A stretch of 64,000 bases of DNA, from the NCBI GenBank assembly GCA_965222445.1, contig CBDCTY010000001.1:310001-374000 (forward strand), written 5' to 3'. The translations under genes were made by a program, and so were the position numbers. The DNA comes from GCA-958296115 sp965222445 (lineage in GTDB: Bacteria; Chloroflexota; Dehalococcoidia; Lucifugimonadales; CAJWER01). Of this stretch, positions 60,830-64,000 are shown one piece after another (position 1 is the stretch's first letter; each line of letters opens with the position of its first letter). A model generated the notes under the pieces. The model was not told the DNA's origin and made no database searches. It saw only the letters and a program-made list of their open reading frames with translations.

Positions 60830-61885
60830 CTACGAGCCTCCGTCGCCATTGGTCTGGCGCTCTTCGCACCAGTCGCGCACGGCCTTGGGGATTTCGAGCA
60901 GGTTCTCGAGCTTGGTCGCCAGCGGAATGGCGCACTCGGGCGCGATCATGTCTACTCCAGCGTCAAGGCACCTGTAGACCTCGGCGCGGACCTCCTCGGG
61001 GCCCTTCGAGTAGAGGGTGACCGGATTGTTGATGTTGCCAACGAGGCCGATCCGGTCGCCGACTATGCCCTTCGCCTTCGCCGGGTCGTTCCGGGAGTCG
61101 AAGTGGAACATGGCCATATTGTTCTGGGCGATGTAGTCCATCCGGTCCAGTGTATTGCCGCAGATGTGGAGTATCAGCGGCACGTCGAGGACCTCTACCA
61201 TTTCCTGGTGAATCTCCAGCAGGAACCTACGGTAGTACTCCCCGCTGACGAGGTCGCCCGTGGCGTGGTCAGGGAAAGTCAGCGCGTCCGCGCCAGCGTC
61301 GATCTGCGCCTGGCCGAACAGTACCGATATCTCCTTGAGCTTGTGCAGGCACTCCATCGTCATCGCAGGGTCGTCGATGGTCATGAGCAGGAAGGGCTCC
61401 ACCCCAAAGACGTGGTACGCGAGGGTCCATGGGCCCATCGTCTTGCCGATTATGGCCACCTCGTCGCCGTACTCCTCCTTAAGAATGGAGATCGACTTCG
61501 AGATGGCCATCGTGTCCTGGTGCTCCAGAAAGCCGGGAGGGATGCGGACGTCGTCCGGGCCCTTCCAGATGGGGTTGGTCATCCGCACGGTGGGCCAATT
61601 GTCCTTCTGCTCCCACTGCATGTCGCAGCCAAGGGCCGACGACTCCTGGATGATGGTGAAGTAGGGCATGATGGAGTCGAAGCCCAGCTCCGTGTAGCCG
61701 GTCGCCGCCAGCCGGGCGTTCATCTCAGGGTCGCGGTTGGCGTCCGGGAACGGCGCGTCCATCATGTCCATCAGCTCGACCGTCGCGACATTGGTGGGGT
61801 TCGACACCGGCGGCCGGTCGACGGGCTTGCCCGCCAGCGCGTTCAGCACTCGCTCGCGCGGCGTCATGGTTTCAGTAAATGTCAT
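60830..61885 (-). CDS. Uroporphyrinogen decarboxylase-like methyltransferase (MtaA/CmuA type)
   Basis: A 351-residue UroD-superfamily protein from ATG 61885, which follows AAGGAGGAG. The TPRERVLNALAGKPVDRPPV start is that of the MtaA/MtbA/CmuA group. The zinc motif of those methyltransferases appears as LILHICGNT (His and Cys), with a second Cys in MIAPECAIPL. True uroporphyrinogen decarboxylases lack these, so a corrinoid methyltransferase role is favoured. It lies 152 bp upstream of the pterin-binding gene on the same strand. The methyl donor is unknown. Confidence 0.82.
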   Translation of the reverse strand: MTFTETMTPRERVLNALAGKPVDRPPVSNPTNVATVELMDMMDAPFPDANRDPEMNARLAATGYTELGFDSIMPYFTIIQESSALGCDMQWEQKDNWPTVRMTNPIWKGPDDVRIPPGFLEHQDTMAISKSISILKEEYGDEVAIIGKTMGPWTLAYHVFGVEPFLLMTIDDPAMTMECLHKLKEISVLFGQAQIDAGADALTFPDHATGDLVSGEYYRRFLLEIHQEMVEVLDVPLILHICGNTLDRMDYIAQNNMAMFHFDSRNDPAKAKGIVGDRIGLVGNINNPVTLYSKGPEEVRAEVYRCLDAGVDMIAPECAIPLATKLENLLEIPKAVRDWCEERQTNGDGGS

Positions 61886-61904
61886 GGCGCTCCTCCTTGT
61901 GTTG

Positions 61905-62234
61905 TCAGCTATAGCGGGCTTCGATGTGGACAACCCGTCCTCGTTCCAGATCTCGCAACGCCTTCAAGACCCGCGGGACTAGCGGCCGTAAGTCTTCGAT
62001 CCCATTTGATTTTGCGGCCAGCACTATCACTGCTACGTCACGGCCGGTCAAGTTCTGCTGGTCCGGGATTCCCTGGTCAGCCGTGACGAGCGCGTCGAAC
62101 TTATCTCTTGCCAACGCAAGCAACTCGCCGTTGCCTTTACTTTCCCATCCCCGATACCTTGTCGTTTGAACATCATGCCCGCTGAATAAGAACCTCAACC
62201 GTACCGGCGCCGACTCATCTAACAGCAGGCGCAT
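61905..62234 (-). CDS. DUF5615 PIN-like protein, putative toxin
   Basis: A 109-residue PIN-like protein. It has the MRLLLDESAPVRL start with the first acidic residue, a GHDVQTTRYRGW strand, and FDALVTADQGIPDQQNL with the Asp pair region, matching the DUF5615/Mut7-C-type family. Proteins of this family are usually encoded next to DUF433 proteins as toxin-antitoxin-like pairs, as here, with a 20-bp overlap to the DUF433 gene. RNase activity is inferred from the PIN-like fold. Confidence 0.85.
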   Translation of the reverse strand: MRLLLDESAPVRLRFLFSGHDVQTTRYRGWESKGNGELLALARDKFDALVTADQGIPDQQNLTGRDVAVIVLAAKSNGIEDLRPLVPRVLKALRDLERGRVVHIEARYS

Positions 62235-62766
62235 TTACGTAGCTCTCTAGCGCCTCGCTGGCCATGCCGATCGCCCTTCGCGCTTGCTGGGGTGTGACTA
62301 CCGTATCGAAGCAACTCAGAAAGCCGGTGATAGTGTATCCGCCAGCTAGGTGATCGAACAGGCTTCTCATAGGCATACGACTCCCCTTGAAGACAGGTGT
62401 GCCCCACATAGTGTCCGCATCCCGGTCGATGACACTGTTGCTGGGCGGCGGCGGCGCTCCCCTGACCGATGGCGTGGAGGAGCTCTCGCCCTCGCACAAC
62501 CCATCAAGTCGTACCTCATCCCCATATGCGTACATTTCCAGCATCGCCCTAGCCATGTGAATCGCCCTCACCGCCTGATCGCGGTTTACGGTAGGAAAGT
62601 TCTCAAGAAACCCATCCAGCCCGTCGTCACCCGACAGACGGTCGAACAACGTCCTCACCGGCACCCGCGTGCCTCTGAACACGGGCCTGCCGTTCGCAAT
62701 CTCAGGGGCGCTATAGATGACACTACCTTCGATTGTTGTTGATGCGCTGTTGCCTGTTGGCGTCAT
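62215..62766 (-). CDS. Double DUF433-domain protein, putative antitoxin
   Basis: A 183-residue protein from ATG 62766 after GGGGAG; the open frame continues upstream to 63153 without support. Two DUF433 domains lie in tandem. The first has GRPVFRGTRVPVRTLFDRL and a FPTVNRDQAVRAI helix-turn-helix-like part, the second GTPVFKGSRMPMRSLFDHLAGG and FDTVVTPQQARRAI. Typical DUF433 antitoxins have one such domain of 70-80 residues. The second has TMWGTP where the first has EIANGRP. It overlaps the DUF5615 gene by 20 bp. A palindrome CTGCTC-GAT-GAGCAG (62930-62944) upstream could be an operator. Confidence 0.83.
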   Translation of the reverse strand: MTPTGNSASTTIEGSVIYSAPEIANGRPVFRGTRVPVRTLFDRLSGDDGLDGFLENFPTVNRDQAVRAIHMARAMLEMYAYGDEVRLDGLCEGESSSTPSVRGAPPPPSNSVIDRDADTMWGTPVFKGSRMPMRSLFDHLAGGYTITGFLSCFDTVVTPQQARRAIGMASEALESYVNAPAVR

Positions 62767-63011
62767 GGCGTTCTCCCCGGTCGTGCGCGGGCACCCACGT
62801 AAAGTTATCTCCCCAGCAGCCGTCGAATTCGTTCCTTCAACCGCTCTCTCCTCGCCTCGTAGAAAACGTCGGAACTGCGTTATCGAATCAGGAACCTCTC
62901 CCAACAGGTGAAGAGCTCCGTAGTTAAGTCTGCTCGATGAGCAGGGAAACTCCTGGGACAGCCATTCGGGCCGGCACCTTGGCGCTCTTTTCGTCGATGT
63001 CCTCTTACTCC

Positions 63012-63680
63012 CTATGTGGGCGGGGTGAAGCCCAGGGTGCCGGTCGTCATCTGGCCGCGGAGCGCGTCGGCGTCCAGCATGTCCTGTGTGCCGGTCACGT
63101 TGCGGGCGTAGGGGAGGAGCAGGCGCATGAGCGGGTCGTGCCGCGCACCGCATTCGAAGGACACTCCCTCGCCGACCCTTTCCATCTCGCCGTATCGCAC
63201 GAACCCCGACGTTATGGCGCGCATTCGGCCAGCGGCCCTAGGCGCTTCACCCTCGGCGGTCAGGCGGTAGACCGTGCGCCCTTCAATCTCCTCCGACTCG
63301 AACCCCAGCATTAGGGGAGACCGAAGATCCTTCACGAGCCCTTCCGGGTAGTCGAAGCTTGGGTCCTTTTCAACGGCCTGCATCATCAGGAACTTGAGGG
63401 GGCGCTGGTGGATCGTGCCGCAGCGTGGCCTGAGCTGGTTGTGGGTCCCCTCCAGGGCGTCCAGATCTCCGAGCTTGGCGAGCTGGTCTCGCACCCGCTC
63501 GATCCTCCCCTCGACACCCTCCCTCCGACTGAAGGTCCAGACCGTGGCTATGCCGACCTTGGAGTACAGGCCGATGGAGATGTCATGAAAGTAAGGGTCT
63601 ATCGGCACCAGCTCGAGGCACTTCCCGTATGTCTCTACGACTTCGACCGCGCTCAGTCGCGGGACGCTGGTAACAGTCAT
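63012..63680 (-). CDS. Uncharacterised protein linked to homocysteine methyltransferase
   Basis: A 222-residue soluble protein from ATG 63680, eight bases after AAGGGAG, and 13 bp after the stop of the methyltransferase gene. No family was recognised. Visible features: LVPIDPYFHDISIGLYSKVGIATVWTFSR in parts, a Cys/His-containing LRPRCGTIHQRPLKFLMMQAV stretch, and a C-terminal CGARHDPLMRLLLPYARNVTG. It could be an accessory of the methyl-transfer pathway. The longer open frame to 63977 is antisense to, or out of frame with, the methyltransferase and is not used. Confidence 0.65.
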   Translation of the reverse strand: MTVTSVPRLSAVEVVETYGKCLELVPIDPYFHDISIGLYSKVGIATVWTFSRREGVEGRIERVRDQLAKLGDLDALEGTHNQLRPRCGTIHQRPLKFLMMQAVEKDPSFDYPEGLVKDLRSPLMLGFESEEIEGRTVYRLTAEGEAPRAAGRMRAITSGFVRYGEMERVGEGVSFECGARHDPLMRLLLPYARNVTGTQDMLDADALRGQMTTGTLGFTPPT

Positions 63681-63693
63681 GGGGTCGCTCCCT

Positions 63694-64000
63694 TCATCGA
63701 TCCAGTATCTCAGAGATGGCGCGGATATGCCTGGGGGTGGTGCCGCAGCAGCCGCCGAAGATGTTGACGCCCATATCGGACATCTCCCTGAACCGCGGCG
63801 CCATGAACTCGGGCGTCTCAGGGTAGACGATCTGGCCCTGGCGTATGGCGGGTATCCCGGCGTTGGAGTGTATGAGCATCGGGCCGTCGGTAGCCGTGCG
63901 CAGCAGCCGCGCCAGCTCCAGCATGTTGTCGATGCCGTTCCCGCAGTTCGCCCCGACGACATCGGCGCCCGCGTCACGAAGCTCCCGCACGGCCTCCTCG
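63694..64000 (-). CDS. Homocysteine S-methyltransferase family protein, C-terminal part
   Basis: The gene is cut by the right window edge; the last 102 residues or so are present. They contain VVGANCGNGIDNMLELARLL and the zinc-binding NIFGGCCGTTPRHIRAI, the hallmark of S-methyltransferase domains (MetH N-terminus, BhmT, MmuM). The zinc Cys residues (the ANC and GGCCGT) are intact, so it should activate homocysteine or a related thiol. It heads the methyl-transfer group on this strand. Confidence 0.87.
   Translation of the reverse strand, partial: EEAVRELRDAGADVVGANCGNGIDNMLELARLLRTATDGPMLIHSNAGIPAIRQGQIVYPETPEFMAPRFREMSDMGVNIFGGCCGTTPRHIRAISEILDR

Overview
The window (64 kb, GC-rich, many GTG/TTG starts) looks like chromosome from a Chloroflexota bacterium, probably of the Dehalococcoidia/SAR202 kind. 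This rests on gene content: an ECF sigma factor with a DUF5667 partner, Gfo/Idh/MocA dehydrogenases, ThuA, DUF362, DUF2277 and PAC2 proteins, UroD-like and pterin-dependent methyltransferases, and dense short intergenic repeats. It is an inference, since no rRNA gene is present and no tRNA gene was recognised.

Positions 1-15000: the 3' end of holA, a TrkH/KtrB potassium transporter, RimI diverging from an ECF sigma/DUF5667 pair across a shared AT-rich promoter, ThuA, a small DUF2277 gene, a PhoB-type two-component system diverging from a thioredoxin-like lipoprotein (with 11-bp-spaced direct repeats between them), a small secreted protein with a terminator, DinB, a zinc alcohol dehydrogenase/Gfo-Idh-MocA pair, an AT-richer island with a nuclease-fold-like gene, and an isomerase/dehydrogenase pair.

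Positions 15000-36000 are mostly housekeeping: an IscA/HesB-like protein with a Cys/Gly tail, a site-2 protease, a tyrA-aroA-gmk-TPR lipoprotein operon, XerD, Lgt, RecJ, FabF, dGTPase, a glutaredoxin next to a glutaredoxin-thioredoxin reductase fusion, a PfkB sugar kinase, dnaG-rpoD, a DUF362 protein and a PAC2 protein.

Positions 36000-57400 form one long minus-strand cluster of about 21 kb. It starts at a good sigma-70-like promoter with palindromes upstream. In transcription order it holds a peptide/nickel-family substrate-binding lipoprotein with seven tandem 17-residue repeats, an amidohydrolase, a permease pair, a decayed BNR-repeat gene, two ATPases, a second divergent permease pair, and then three paralogous proteins with an RQLFVDD-type N-terminus that bracket a very large three-module (ceruloplasmin/MnxG-like) multicopper oxidase and a double-cupredoxin membrane protein. 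Two short terminal-inverted-repeat elements with 9-bp target duplications lie in this cluster.

Positions 57400-64000: a glutamine-amidotransferase-like protein without its catalytic residues that overlaps a Ppx/GppA phosphatase tail to tail, then a methyl-transfer group (pterin-binding methyltransferase, UroD/MtaA-like protein, homocysteine S-methyltransferase cut by the window end) interrupted by a DUF433-DUF433/DUF5615 toxin-antitoxin-like pair.

The most unusual items are the giant oxidase cluster, the repeat-stalked binding protein, two families of small non-autonomous mobile elements, the amidotransferase pseudoenzyme and the PhoB-box-like operator.
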